A model generated the notes under the pieces. It was not told the DNA's origin. It did no database searches and was given only the letters and a program-made list of their open reading frames with translations. Both the position numbers and the translations under genes were made by a program. DNA of 64,000 nt from Eopsaltria australis. Taxonomy: Eukaryota > Chordata > Aves > Passeriformes > Petroicidae. Positions 48,279 to 60,489 of this stretch are shown in pieces (positions within the stretch are counted from its first letter, which is position 1; each line of letters starts with the position of its first letter). The stretch lies in contig JAVTVJ010000660.1 of NCBI GenBank assembly GCA_034509425.1, positions 930,001-994,000 on the forward strand, given 5' to 3'.

Positions 48279-49335
48279 ATCACAGAAGAAGTTTTGAAAT
48301 GAAGACCTTCAGGACTGTGTTGGGAAATAAAACATCTCCAAGGAAAGGACAAACATCCCAAATATCCCGGACACAGTGACCGACGCTGCCATGGACTCGA
48401 CTGACAGAGGACCTGTCCTGCCCACAGAAACCCAGTTCATATTTCATATATATATATTTATATATGGAATATTTCCCACTCTATCTGTGTTTTCTAACAA
48501 GTGCATTATGGAGAAGGGAACATCTTTGGAGCCAGATCATCTTCAACTCATATGCAATACAACGAGACTGAGCAAAGCCAGGAGAAAGGAGGAGGAGAGG
48601 TGGAAATCACTTGGACATTATTTCAGTCTTTTTTTATTATTGTTTAAAAAAAAAAATCTCTTGAAAAGTGAAGCAACCAGAAAGGAAATGTTAAGCAGAG
48701 CTGCTAAAACTCAGTCCAAGTGTTTTGCTCAGGGTGGGAGGGAGTGGGGGGAAGTTCGGTTGCTGTCGCTGTTCCCTGGCGGAGGCCACGGGCTGTTCTC
48801 AGCTCTTTGGGATTCATTCCTGTTCCATTTTTCTCACTTTCCTGGAAATGCCCTTTGTAAGTAGCTCTGTGCTGTACCAAAGGCTGTTATTTACTTTAAG
48901 TCCTTATTAAGTAAGAAACATCTCTGCTGGTGCTGAGGAGAAGAGTGTGGAGCAGTTGTGCCTTGCTATCAGGATCACTCCATGAAAAACCAAGGGGTGA
49001 ATTTGAATTTCTGGGGTGGAAAAAGTCTAAACATCCAATTCTTGTCTGACCATGCTCCTGCTTCATTCCGTGAGGGCCTCTCTGCCCTTGCCTGCACTTT
49101 CCACAGTGCTCCAGTCTTGTGGGAATGTTATGGCATTGCCTTGCTAATTCTGTAATAATCGAGAATTCCATCCCTCCTTTGCCCGTTGCTGTTTCATTTT
49201 GCACACTGAGGTTTTTGGTGGCAGGTTTAGAGCTGTGGGCTGCCCGTACTGGGCTGGGAAGCTCTTAAAGCTGGGCTTTCTGTAACCTCACTGCATTCCC
49301 CAGGACTGCACAGATCAATGTTATCCTGGTGCCAC

Positions 49336-49412
49336 GGGATAAATGGTCTGCGAAGGAATAAATGGTCTGCAAAGGGATAAATGATGTGCAAAGAGATAAA
49401 TGCAAATGGCAA
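49336..49412. repeat. Four-copy 19-bp tandem repeat
   Basis: Units of GGGATAAATGGTCTGCAAA starting at 49336, 49355, 49374 and 49393; the last is degenerate. Confidence 0.88.
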
Positions 49413-50225
49413 AGGGGTTGATGGTCTCTCCTGCTCCTGGCTCCCCCTTTTTCCCCTCCCCAGCCTCATCCACCTCCTCACTCTGCCTCCATCCCAGTTT
49501 GGAGATTGAAACCCTCCCAGCACAGCCTCTGTCGGAGGAGCAGAGCAAAACTCAGAACAGCGTTGGATTTAAGGGTGAAAATAATGTTGGAGGGACTCAG
49601 ATGAGCACAGGAACCTCTTTGTCTGCATTGCAATAACTCCCTGGGAATGGTTTGGGAATGTGAATTTGGACTGGATAGAACCAGGTGAGCTGGAGCTTCC
49701 TCTGAAGCAGAGGCTGCTCAAGGGGAGGTAACAGGAACCGAAATCATCGTGTGTGAAACAGACCCTTGAGCTGATGCTGCTGATTGTCTTTGGTGTCCAA
49801 GGACAAGCCCTGAGGCCCTCACCAGGTACCTGGAAGGTGGAGCAAGGACCACTCTTCCAGAGGGAAGCACCAAAACCTGGATCCTTCTCCCAGTGGAGCT
49901 GTTCACCTGCATTTCACACGGAACATCCACAGAAAACACACGTGGGATGCCTCAGTGAGGGTGCACTTAAACCAACCCCTCTCTGGAAGGAAGGCTCGGA
50001 AATGGGAAAACTCGGGAATATTCAAGGCAAAGCAGCCTTTCTGTCTTGCAGAAGAGCTTTGAAGATGAACAAGAACCCTACACAGAAACTTCAGCTGAAA
50101 TTCGAGTTGAGAAATTCCCTTAACGCTGGGAAATGATGTGATTCTTACAAGGAATGCGTCGGCTTTGGCGAGGCCGCCTTTATTTTGTTTGTTTTTTAAA
50201 CACGGATAATTTCTTGGCTGGAATT

Positions 50226-50345
50226 GGCAGGTGCACCACTGGTGGTGGAGATTTTGTTCACGGCAGAAGGGCTTGGAATTCCTCCTCCTGCCATGGCAGG
50301 TGCACCACTGGTGGTGGAGATTTTGTTCACGGCAGAAGGGCTTGG
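50226..50345. repeat. Two-copy 51-bp direct repeat
   Basis: Copies 50226-50276 and 50295-50345 appear identical (starting GGCAGGTGCACCACTGGTGG, ending GGCAGAAGGGCTTGG) and are separated by 18 bp; the period is 69. Confidence 0.95.
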
Positions 50346-51800
50346 GGGGGCCAAACACAGAAGTCTCCAGGGCTCTGCACAGGTGCAGGTTGGGCAGAAT
50401 GGGCTGAGATGGCGAGAAAAGAAGCCAAAGTGTTAAACCCAGCAGTTTTAGTCAATTTAATCAGTTGGAGAATGGAGAGCAGATACGGATCTGGCTCTCA
50501 GTGGGACATTGCTCCTCTTGCATTTATTCCCAGCATGGAAGAAACCCTGTGGTCGCTGGAGCTGAGGGTAAATGGAGGAGAAAGGGCTGGTGCTGCTGGT
50601 ACCTGGATTTAGCACGGCTTTAACAGCACGAGGTGCAGAGGGAGATTGGGATCGGGGACCAGGATTGCTGGAGGAGCACACGGAGCAGATCCCTGAGCCC
50701 ACGGAGATGAGCAGGGGGTGCCAAGGCTCCACAGGGATGCCGGGGAATCGCGGAGGTGAAACAACCCGGCGGTGTGAAATCAATGCGGTGCGAAAGCCGC
50801 GTGCACAAATTAGAGCTAATTAGAGCAGTGGCTCTCATTAACTTGGTTTGGCCGTGCCCTGCCCGCAGGCCAGCCCGTGGTGGGGGCGGGGAGAGGGAGC
50901 TTTTCCGTGGGATCTTCCAGCAAATTGCTTTGCTGGCAAATCCCGCTCCGAGCCGGGATTGCAGCGTTTGTGCCCCCGGCACAGCCAAACACCCTCGGGG
51001 TGTCCCTCCCCTGTCCCTGCACAGAGGAGCTGTGTCCCCCCCGTCTCACCCAGCATTGAAATGAATTATTGCTGGCACTGTAATATCTCAGAGACCCTAA
51101 ACGACTCCTTTAAAAACCCCAGGAAAAGTTCCCGGTGTTTGGGGTGGGGGCTGAGCCGTTTCCATCGCGGGGAACCCCCAAGTGCTCTCCCCATTGCCAG
51201 GGACGGAGCTGCTGCCAGGCTGGGGGAGGTGGAGCTGGGCTTTTTTGGGACATCTCACCTCCCAAACCCCTAAGGAGCTGCGAAACACATTTGTTCGCAG
51301 CCTCCCTGCAGCGTGACAGGTTCGCAGCGTGCTCTTGAGCCTGCAAAGGAGACTGAACAAAGCTTTAGCAGCTCTGGAATCGTGAGAGACTGACCCCAAA
51401 GCCACTTTTCCAACGTGCTGATGGGTTTGGGCTGCAAACAGCCCACCCCCCCTTGAAAGGAGGGGGGGTCCCCGGCTGCCCACACAGTTAAGGGCACATT
51501 AACAGGAGGAGAATTGATTTTCTGGATTGCAGCACAGACCTGGATCTTGGGAAGCCCTGGTCCCAAAGGTGTTATATTTAGTTTCTTTTGGAACATGATC
51601 TAGTAGCCCTTAAAATGGGAGATAGAATGTATCAGTACTAAAGTTATTTTTATTTTTCACCGGTGTTACAGAGAGCTTTTTTATGGTGTGCGCGCGTGTG
51701 TGTGTCTGTAACATAATTATACCTCGTCTGTTTTCAGTAGCCACTTGTTACAGCATCTCTCTGTTAGGGCTCAAAACTGTATTTTGATTATTAAACTGGT

Positions 51801-52704
51801 GGGAAAAACCACATCCCTTCACCCGGCTGGGTCGGTGGGTCCCTCCCACCCCCTGGCCGTCTCACAGTGATGACAATCTTGCCAAATGCCACCTCTCCTC
51901 GCTGTTGTACATTCCGGCGCTCCGTGCTCTCGGGTTCCTTGTGCTTGGTCGCTGAGCCAGCTGGGTGTTCATGTGCTTTTCCACAATCATTGAGAGTTCG
52001 GTAGTCTTTACCTGTCGGTCCAGTGTGTTAATGTGTGTTGTCGCCGCTCTGAGCCCAGCCCCGTGCGTGTCGCAGGTAACCACCGTGCCGGGACAGCCAC
52101 GGCAGCAGCGCGGGGCTGCGCTTGGCAAGGGAAGACAAATTAAAAATGTATCCAGTCGATTTAAAAAACAAAAAAAAAAGGGAGCGATTTAATGATGGCT
52201 GACATCAAGAGAAGATCCAAAAAACAGCGTGCTTTGATTCCCATAATCATCCCAAGGCAGGCTGCTCATCTTTATTCATAGCCCTTCAAAGACGCCCGAG
52301 CAGCTCGGAGCTGTCGTGCTCACGGAGCTCTTTAAACGCTGAACACGTCGGCATCTCTGCTCTGTGCCCAGCCCAGAGCTGTGCACCAACCCTTCCCCTT
52401 TTAATTTTAGGGTGCAATTACAGCCATGAGAGCTCTGCCGTTGGCTCTGTGCAGGAAAAGCGGATCTGGGGAGCCGGGCTGGTGTGGGGTCACGTAAAGC
52501 CGCTTCTTTTAATGACGTGGTTTAAGCTGTTTTAAGAAGGCAGCAAAATTAGAAAGGAAAAGATCTCCAGAAGTGTTTCAGGGCACTAACGAAGGCTCAG
52601 GGGACACAGCACAGGGACAGGGCTTAGCAGTGAGGCTGGAAGGGGCTGTCGGAGGCAGTGAGGGGATCCTGGAAAGCTGCTCTGCCCTGCTGGATTTGGG
52701 GAAA
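51801..52704. other. Intergenic with a CpG-retaining stretch
   Basis: Positions 51860-52140 carry many CpGs without being G+C-extreme. A minus-strand ORF of 88 codons (51862-52128) has no recognised family. Positions 52190-52340 are also CpG-retaining and repeat-free. Confidence 0.35.
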
Positions 52705-52910
52705 AAGTCAGGATTTGGTGAGGCCCTGGCACAGGGTGCCCAGAGCAGCTGTGGCAGGCCCTGGATCCCTGGCAGTGTCCAAGGCCAGGCTGGATGGAGC
52801 TTGGAGCACCCTGGGACAGCGGAAGGTGTCCCAGCCCATGGAAACGGGATGAGCTGTCCCTTCCAACCCAAAGCACTGGGATTCTGTTAATTTGTGATTC
52901 TGTGATTCCT
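52705..52910 (+). mobile_element. CR1 LINE 3' fragment
   Basis: GTGAGGCCCTGGCACAGGGT, GCCCAGAGCAGCTGTGGCAG, CCAAGGCCAGGCTGGATGGA, GGGACAGCGGAAGGTGTCCC, and a tail TTTGTGATTCTGTGATT. Confidence 0.94.
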
Positions 52911-55900
52911 GCAGTCCCATCCCAGCCTCCAGCCTCTTTCCACGGGCAAACCCCTGCAGGATTGACATCTCAGAAACCAGCCTCGAGCACGCTGGAGGCT
53001 TCATTACCTCACACACTTGGGTGTTTCCTGAGCCAGGTGTTCAAATGTTGTTATTGCTACTGAATCCTTTTAAAATTAAGGAATTTCTGAGACAGAGTTT
53101 TTCTTCCCTGAGAGCTCCCCACTCTCCTGCCTTGCACAAATCCAGCTGGAAGTCTGTCTCTCAACCTGAGATTAAAGCCAAGTAGCAGCTCTGGGTGAAT
53201 TAAATTGCACTTTCTAATCCCCGTGTTTTCCACCAGCCTCTGATACAGGTAAATTACGTTTCTTTCTCCCATTTTTCCTGCTTTGTCTGAGGTGATGTCA
53301 CCAGTGCACCTTTAAAGGGAATGGTCGGAGGTGATTCTGAGCCCTGTTGTCCATAACACATCTCTGGCCATTGCAGGGCCAGGCACTGCTGCTGGGTTTA
53401 AAATGCATCATTCCTATTCCAGAGGAGGATTTCAGAGCAGGATAATTTGCCTGGCAACACACAGGTCATGGATAGAGCTGGAATTGTGAATCCAAAGGTA
53501 TTAAGTGGAAATGTAGTCAGCAAGTGCCTGAAACAGTGGAGTTTTAATGCAAAACTCTGTTGGCTGCCACATCCCCTGTGCTGCCATTGGTGCACTGGAA
53601 TTTGGTGTTCCCAATTGCTCAGGTCTTGCAGGAAAATCACCCTCGCTGCTGGAGGTCAGGGGTTATTCCATGGCTGAATTTGTCACCTTGCAAGGAGAAC
53701 AGGCTCTTAATTCATCACCTGAGACCCCAAAACGTGGCAAAAGGGAGGCGCTGCCTCGTCCTCCAGCACCGGAGCAGCTCGTGTTTCCTAATTTCCCATC
53801 CTTTACTATGCAACTGATTTCCATGGCTGGATATCATTTTGACTTTGCTTTCCTTCCCTCACGTCTGCAAGTGCGTAATGCAGAAATGTTTCCATGAGTG
53901 TCTCTCCTGGGATGTGCACTGGGTCTATGAACAGTGAAATACTGGGAAATTCTGTGACTGGAAACCTGAACTGGTCTCTAAATCCTGACTGATCAGGTGC
54001 CACAGGAGCAATGCAATTTTGGACTGGAGGTGTTAAACGCAGTCTTGCTACTCTGAGTTCATTTTAAACTCTGGTTTTGCCAGTGAGCTGTGTTGCAACT
54101 GTTTAAAACTTGTTTTTTTTTATACCAGTCTGATGCTAAAAGCAGCTGCTGCATCCCCTCGTCCTGGTGACTCCACTGTGGTGTGGGCCTTGTGTTCAGT
54201 TCCTGGTAAAAAAAAGTGATTTTTTTTTTTTTTTGGTTGCGTGATTTTTTTACCTGATGTTGAATTTATTTTTTTAATGTTTTTTTTTCTCATTAGAACT
54301 TGAAACTGTTCTTTCATACGCAAAGTTCAATAAAACAGCTGAACCACAGCGTGGGGTGTTTGATACTGAAGTGGGTGAAGAGGAGATGTTGGGATGGAAA
54401 GGGTGGTGTGAGGATGAGGTTTGAGGAGTATCCTCTAACGTGAACTCCTTTTTCAGGATGAAATAATCTGAAATTTAATGCTGTCAATTCACAGGAGTCA
54501 GATTTACCCTGCTGGAGAAATGAAATCCTGGGGTCAAATCTGCACATTTCCAGCATCCCCACCCCAGGCACCTGGACTGAGGAAGCTCCAGGCAAACCCT
54601 TAACATTTTGATTCACAAGAAGGGATGGCACTGATGGTGCTTGGGCCCCTTGGTGAGCAGGGTGAGCTGCAGCTCAAACACTCCCAAATCCCCTCAGTGC
54701 AGCTGTGCTGGGTGGTCCCACAGTAATTCCTGGCTGCTGTGAATGCCAGGGCAGATTTTGGGCTGGTTTGGGGGCTTTCTGAGGTGGGTTCTAGCAGCTT
54801 TTGCTGCTTCATTCTCTGCAGTGACCTCTGTATCAGCTCCCCAAAGAGTCGTGGTGTCTCCAGCTGCAGGTTTCGGTTGATGTGTGGTTACCTGGGGGGG
54901 TGCTGGAACATCTGGGAAAAACAGGATGTGGCAAACTCTGAGAGGCAGATGGGGCATGAATGGCACCAGCCAGAACCAGGCCTGGTTAGGAAGGACAGCT
55001 CCAGCAGGTCTGGCACCTGGGATTGCCTGGGGAGCCACGGGAAACACCTTTTAGCCAGATTTCAGAGGGAAGAGCTGAGGGGTCAGAGAGGGTCAGAGAG
55101 GTCAGAGAGGCTGCTGGGGGCACGGGGTGATTCCTGGGCAGGTGTTTCCTGCTGTCTGTCCAGAGGCTGTGAAGGGCAGTGGGTAAATACCCCCAAATCC
55201 CACAGTGTGGGGTGCTCAGAGCCACCCCTGGAACGAGCCCTGGTGCTGCCGGGGTTGGTCACAGAGAAATTCAGCTTAAATGAGGCTCTGGAGAAACCTG
55301 GCTGTGCACAGGGTGGTTTCTGCTGCCTTTTGGCTCCTGCTTTGCTCTGCCTGAGTGTGGGCATCCCCTGGGAGGGCAGGTGGCTGTGGCAGCTCCAGCA
55401 GCTCCTCCCTGCACAGCGACAGAGCTGTGCTGTAAATCCTTCCCTCGCTGCCTTGAAATTTCCTGCTCGGGAATTTCCCTGGGAGCCGTTTGCTCCCTGC
55501 ATTATGAAGAAATCTCCATTCATCATTCCCTGCTCAGCACCTCAGCACCGTGCAGGATTTTAATGACCTGTGTCCTGTCCCTCTTTCCAAGCCAGAGCAT
55601 CCAGGTCTTCCAACCGTGGCTTTTCCAGGATGCTGCGGAGGGGCTCTTCCAGCTGCCAGGCAGGCTCCTACAGGTATTTCCCTGCTCCACAAACCTTGCT
55701 AAGGAGCCCCTGTCTTGGATGCTTCACTCCCCATCTTCTGAGAGGATGGTGGTGTCCAAAGGATCTTCCTTTGTATTCCAACCAAGCCTGGCATCCTTCT
55801 ACAGGGGGTGTTGTCCATCCCTCTGCTCTCGTATTTATCCATGGGAATGCTGAGGTTACAATTTCCCCTATGGAATTCTCTTTTACTTAACAGCTCCTTG

Positions 55901-57227
55901 TCCGGGCCATTTGTTATTATTCAATTTATTGACAGAGTCTTGATTTTGTGCCCCCAGTGCTGCATTTCCAGCTTCTCACTTCCCCACAGACAGCCCTGAT
56001 CCTGAGGATTTGGGTGGAGTTTCTGCCCTATTGTTATTTGGGAAGGGTGGAAGAGACTTTGTCTCCTGCTCTGTCACTTCTTGGTTTATCCTGATGGAAA
56101 GGAAGTATTCCTCTGGTTCCCAGAGGTGTGGGATCACAGAGGTGCTGCAGGGACAGTCATTCCAGAGAGTGAAGGGATTTTGGACTTCCCCTCAAACACA
56201 AACATTTTTGATAAACCAATATTCCACAGCCCCAGAGCACAAATCAAGGGAACCCTCAGGATCTGGACCATGGATCTGAGCCGCTCTTTCCCAGGCCATG
56301 GGGGTGATTCCAGGGCTCCCAGGGGTGCTCAGGGGTGCCTGGTGGGTGCTGCTTGTCTGGGAAAACGTGAGCTGGGAGCAGAGTGTGGGGAGGGGGAGAA
56401 GGGGAAGCCGTGGCTAAAAATAGCTATTTTTGAAAGAAAGGGATGAAAACCTCTTTGAAGAAATGAGGGGAGAGGGGGAGTGTTTCCATGGAAACGAGGA
56501 AGTCTGTCTCTTCCCAAAAGAGGGGGTGGGAGATGAAGGAATAGTAAATACAGCAGAGGAATGACAGGGAAGAGGATGCTGCCTGTCAGTGGCATTCCCA
56601 TGGATCCCAGGGGCATTCCCCAGGGATTCTGGGCAGGGGGCTCTGGGCTCTGGGTCCCCGTGGGAGCAGATGGGGCTCTGGCACTGCCTCCCACACAGCC
56701 TTGCAAGTGTCACTTTGCATCCTCCCTGTGCCACCTGCAGCCCTGGATCTGTCACCTGCCCAGGTCACCGGAGAGAGCAGGGACCCAGAGCTGCTGGGGA
56801 CACCTTCCCAGGGCCAGGTCGGTGTCACCACGATGGGGCATCTCCAGCCACTCCTGGCAGCTCAGCAGGGACAATAAATAGTGAGTGTCCTCCAAATGCT
56901 TTGGAAATGTGGGTAAAATCTTGGCTTTTTGCTTCCAGGGATTTTCCACCACAGCGTGGCCGTTTCCAAGAGAGGCTGCAGGGAAGGGAACTGTGCTGGG
57001 CACCTGAGATTTGGGGGGACTTGGCCACAGGGTGAGGGCAGCAAGGGGCTTATGGAGGGATTGAGGGCCAGGCAGAGTGGGCTGGCATGGCCTGGAATTT
57101 GGCACAGCTCCCAAACTGGCACCATCCACAATCTGGCCGGGTGTGGCTCAGTTTGGCACAGCTCAGGTTTGGCACGGCTCAGAACCTGGCACAGCCCAGG
57201 TTTGGCATGACCCAGAATTTTAACTAA
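52911..57227. other. Intergenic, no gene seen
   Basis: Unique non-coding sequence with T-rich runs at 54110-54290. The 274-codon ORF at 54739-55563 has no recognisable domain or splice context. Confidence 0.5.
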
Positions 57228-57412
57228 AAGGGGTCGATTTAGATTTGATACAAGAACAAAATCCTTCCCTGTGAGGCTGGGGAGGCCCTGGCACAGGGTG
57301 CCCAGAGCAGCTGTGGCTGCCCCTGGATCCCTGGAAGTGTCCATGGCCAGGTTGGATGGGGTTTGGAGCACCCTGGGACAGTGGAAGGTGTCCCTGCCAT
57401 GGCAGGGAGTGG
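57228..57412 (+). mobile_element. CR1 LINE 3' fragment, 3' tip replaced by a minisatellite
   Basis: GGGGTCGATTTAGATTTGAT, GGGGAGGCCCTGGCACAGGG, GCCCAGAGCAGCTGTGGCTG, GGCCAGGTTGGATGGGGTTT, GGGACAGTGGAAGGTGTCCC, CCATGGCAGGGAGTGGA. The expected GATGATCTTTAAGG...ATTCTGTGATT tip is missing. Confidence 0.93.
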
Positions 57413-57415
57413 AGT

Positions 57416-57632
57416 ACCACCCTGCCCTCAGAGCCACCCTGCCCTCAGTGCCACCATGCCCTCAGTGCCACCCTGCCCTCAGTGCCACCCTGCCCTCAGT
57501 GCCACCATGCCCTCAGTGCCACCCTGCCCTCAGTGCCACCCTGCCCTCAGTGCCACCATGCCTTCGGTGTCACCATGCCCTCAGTGCCACCCTGCCCTCA
57601 GTGCCACCATGCCTTCGGTGTCACCATGCCCA
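57416..57632. repeat. 17-bp minisatellite (CCACCCTGCCCTCAGTG)n
   Basis: About 12 units of CCACCCTGCCCTCAGTG with variants CCACCATGCCCTCAGTG and TCACCATGCCTTCGGTG-like, starting right at the end of the CR1 fragment. Confidence 0.95.
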
Positions 57633-60480
57633 GGCCGTGGGGAAGGCACTCCCAGCCTGAGCTGTTGGCTTCCCCTCCCTGCAGCAGCTCTGCGTGGGAG
57701 GAAGAGAAGAGGGAAATCATCCTCTCAAAGCACTTTTCCTCCCAGCTTGTTTGCAGTCCTGCAGCTCCTGGGGAGGGGTGAAGGTTTGGGGTGATGGGAA
57801 CATCTCACCCCACTCCGTGGCCCAGATCTGACCTTCAGCAGGGTTTAGGACTTCTGCCCAGGATCCAGATCTTCCCAGGATCCAGGAGATCCTCCCAGGT
57901 ACAAGCAGCCCTGCCCAGCATCTCTTTTTGCTCTGCTCCTCCTTTCCCACATCGCTCCAGGCAAAGCCCTGATCCTTCCCCCATCTCCCAGGATGAGGGA
58001 AGCCTCTCTGACCTATCTCCCCGTGGTATTTTGGGATTCACCAGCAGCCGTGGCAGAGCAGAGCTGGCTCTGTGGGTCCGTGTCACCGTGTTCCCGGGCT
58101 CTGCTCATTTTTAGATGTCTCCTGGCATCCCCTCCTTTTGCCACCACCCACCGAGGGGGGTGAGGGGGTGCTGAGGGTCCAGGAGCTCCATCCTGACGTC
58201 AGCAGCGGGTGGGAGGTCGGATGCTTTCCCTGGAGGGTGAATCACAGTCCTGGGAACCCACTTAGAGCTTTCACAGCTCCTGAAATGACACAAGGCCCAG
58301 TTATGTCAACACCTTCAGCTGGAAAACCTTGGCTCAGATGGAGATGGGGCTCAGTGCTCTGCCCTGTCCTACCCCTCTGCTGGGCAGGGCTTGGTCCAGC
58401 TTGGATCCCCTTCCCAGAATGGCTGCTGGCATTTGCCCCAGCCCTCAAAGTCCCTCTGGCCTTGCAGGAGGTGGGATGGGTTCCCCAGGAGGGACACCAC
58501 AGAGAGCTGGCATTGTCTGAGGCTGTGCAGGGGGTGTGAAGGTGGTGGCACAGGGTCTGTCCTCTTTGGACAGCTTCTCCCACCCCTTCCCTGGCAGGGT
58601 GGCCACCCTGGGTGTCCTGAGCAGTGGGGCTGGGTGTGGCTTGGGCTTTCCAACCACCCAGGGAGTTGAATTCAGCTGTTCTGGCTGAGGCCAGACCTGG
58701 GGGTAACCCTGCTCTGTGGCTTTCATCCACAGCACCGCTTCTTGGAGCCTCTCCCAGCCCCACTGCCAGCAGGATACAGGGGGAAAAAGGGGGCTAAAGC
58801 ACTTTTTTTTTACTCTTTGTATGGCTGTCTGCAAACCCACAATCAGAGGGTCTGAACAGCCCTTGGGGGCTTCCCTGGGAATAAAAGAAACAAGGAGAGA
58901 TCACCCTGGCCACAGGATCACCCTGGTTCCTGGAACATCCTCCCACAAAGTGCTTTTCCCAGCACCACGCACTCAGACGGGGTAAGAATTCCAGTTTGGG
59001 TGCCTTTAAAATCCATTGAGATAAGAGAAATAATTCAGGAGGAAATTATTATTTAATATTAATACTGAGCAAAGGCGTCATCTATGTAAAATCCTGGTGG
59101 AACAGCCAAGTGGGTGCAGAGCTCAGCTCGTCTGGTGCTCCGAAAGGCTGGGATCCGTCTGGAGCTGTCAGCGCGGCTGAGGGCGGCGAGCGCAGACACA
59201 CAGACGATAATAATAGCTCACAATTAGGATAGTAAATCAGGAGAGAGCGTCACTCAATTCAGAGAAATTCCCCTGATTTGCTGGAGACGGGAGTTTGGCT
59301 CTTTGCACGGAGCTGGTGCTGTTTGGATGACAAATCCCCCTGGTTGTGCAGAGCCTTGGCGAGGCGGCGGCAGGAGGAGCGCGGTGGGAATTCAGCTCCA
59401 CTTGAATTGTTCCCTGCCCAGCCTCAGTTCCTATACATTGCATAAGGATCAGCCACGGGCAAGTTGTTTTCTGGATTCAACCCACCCTGCCGTGGCAGAT
59501 CCACCTCCAGAAATGGCTAAAATGGTGTGGATAACATTAAAAACCCTTGGCCAGAGTGGCCTCCTGCCCAGCTGGGGAAGGAAATCCAGAGTGCAAGAGC
59601 TGGTGGTGAAGGATTCCCAGTTTTCCTATAGACATTAATTTTCAATATTGGGATCTGACTGGGCTTGGGAAAATACAATTTTTGTTTCAAGGTGAAGGGA
59701 GGTGTCAGGAGGAGCAGCAGGTGATGGCACCCACCAGTGCTGCACCCGCTCTCTGTCTGTGCCACTCCCTGCTCCAGGCACCTCGGGGAGCTAAAATACT
59801 GTGATTTATCTGTGCCATGTCCCCACATCCTCCTGGATGACTGGGCTCTGATTTTCTCAGGTATTCAGGGTGTTCCCGGCCCTCCATCCCACCTCAGGGT
59901 GTCCCTGGAGCGATCGCCCTCGGCACTGGTGGCTCCATGCAGATTTGACTGCTGTGTATGGGAATAGGAATATTTCCCATTGCCTCTTCCAGCACTTGTG
60001 CTTTGGGTGTCAGGAGCCTTGTGGGACTTGTTGCTTCCCTGGTGCTCCTTGTAGGGCCATGGAGGGATGGCAGAGTGGTCCAAACCCCGTGCCTGAAGGC
60101 AGGGCTTGATCCAGGTCTTATTTGCTGGTAGGAGCTTGGCCATCTCCTTCCTTTGCGGTGGGAAAAGCCTCCTCACGAAGGCACCTCAGTAAATACAAAG
60201 TGATATAAAATTATTCCTTTTCACATCCTCACCCCAGCCAAGGGCAGCCCCTACAAGCCCAATCCTGCCCCATCTCCTACCCCAGAGCTGCAGGGTGGTT
60301 CTGCATCCCCCAGGTCTCCCCGAGCAGATCCAGGCTATCACCGAGAGCATGGGATGGGTCGGAGCCGCGTGGCAAAGCAGCATCGTGTATCCAGGGATAT
60401 GATTATTTCCCAGTGGTTGAAATCTAGGTCTCCTGCTTGGGAGGAGGGGTGCGGGGGGAGGTGGGGGGGGGGGGGGAGAC
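57633..60480. other. Intergenic, no gene seen; upstream flank of KCNA2
   Basis: Unique sequence. Positions 59025-59250 are AT-rich and repeat-free with TAAT/ATTA words and retained CpGs, a candidate conserved element. A run of 14 Gs is at 60463-60476. Confidence 0.45.
60463..60476 (+). repeat. Poly-G run (14 G)
   Basis: Uninterrupted 14-G run following other G clusters (60440-60461), just upstream of the probable KCNA2 promoter. Confidence 0.9.
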
Positions 60481-60489
60481 GCTCATATT

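Larger units (their letters stand above)
48279..51800 (+). other. 3'-UTR-like block, possible terminal exon or non-coding RNA
   Basis: A good-looking acceptor (CTTTCCTCTGCCCAACAG, ending 48278) is followed by about 3.5 kb with no CR1. Near the end are AT-rich tracts (51640-51790), a TG/CG tract (51687-51707) and an ATTAAA at 51790-51795. The ORF content is not protein-like. It could be a distal 3' UTR of KCNA3 or an independent lncRNA. Transcription is not shown by the sequence. Confidence 0.3.

Noticed and set aside
54739..55563. A 274-codon plus-strand ORF, the longest outside KCNA3 on that strand in the desert.
   Set aside because: No recognisable domain, no promoter or splice support, composition like the surrounding GC-rich intergenic DNA, and overlapping ORFs on the other strand.
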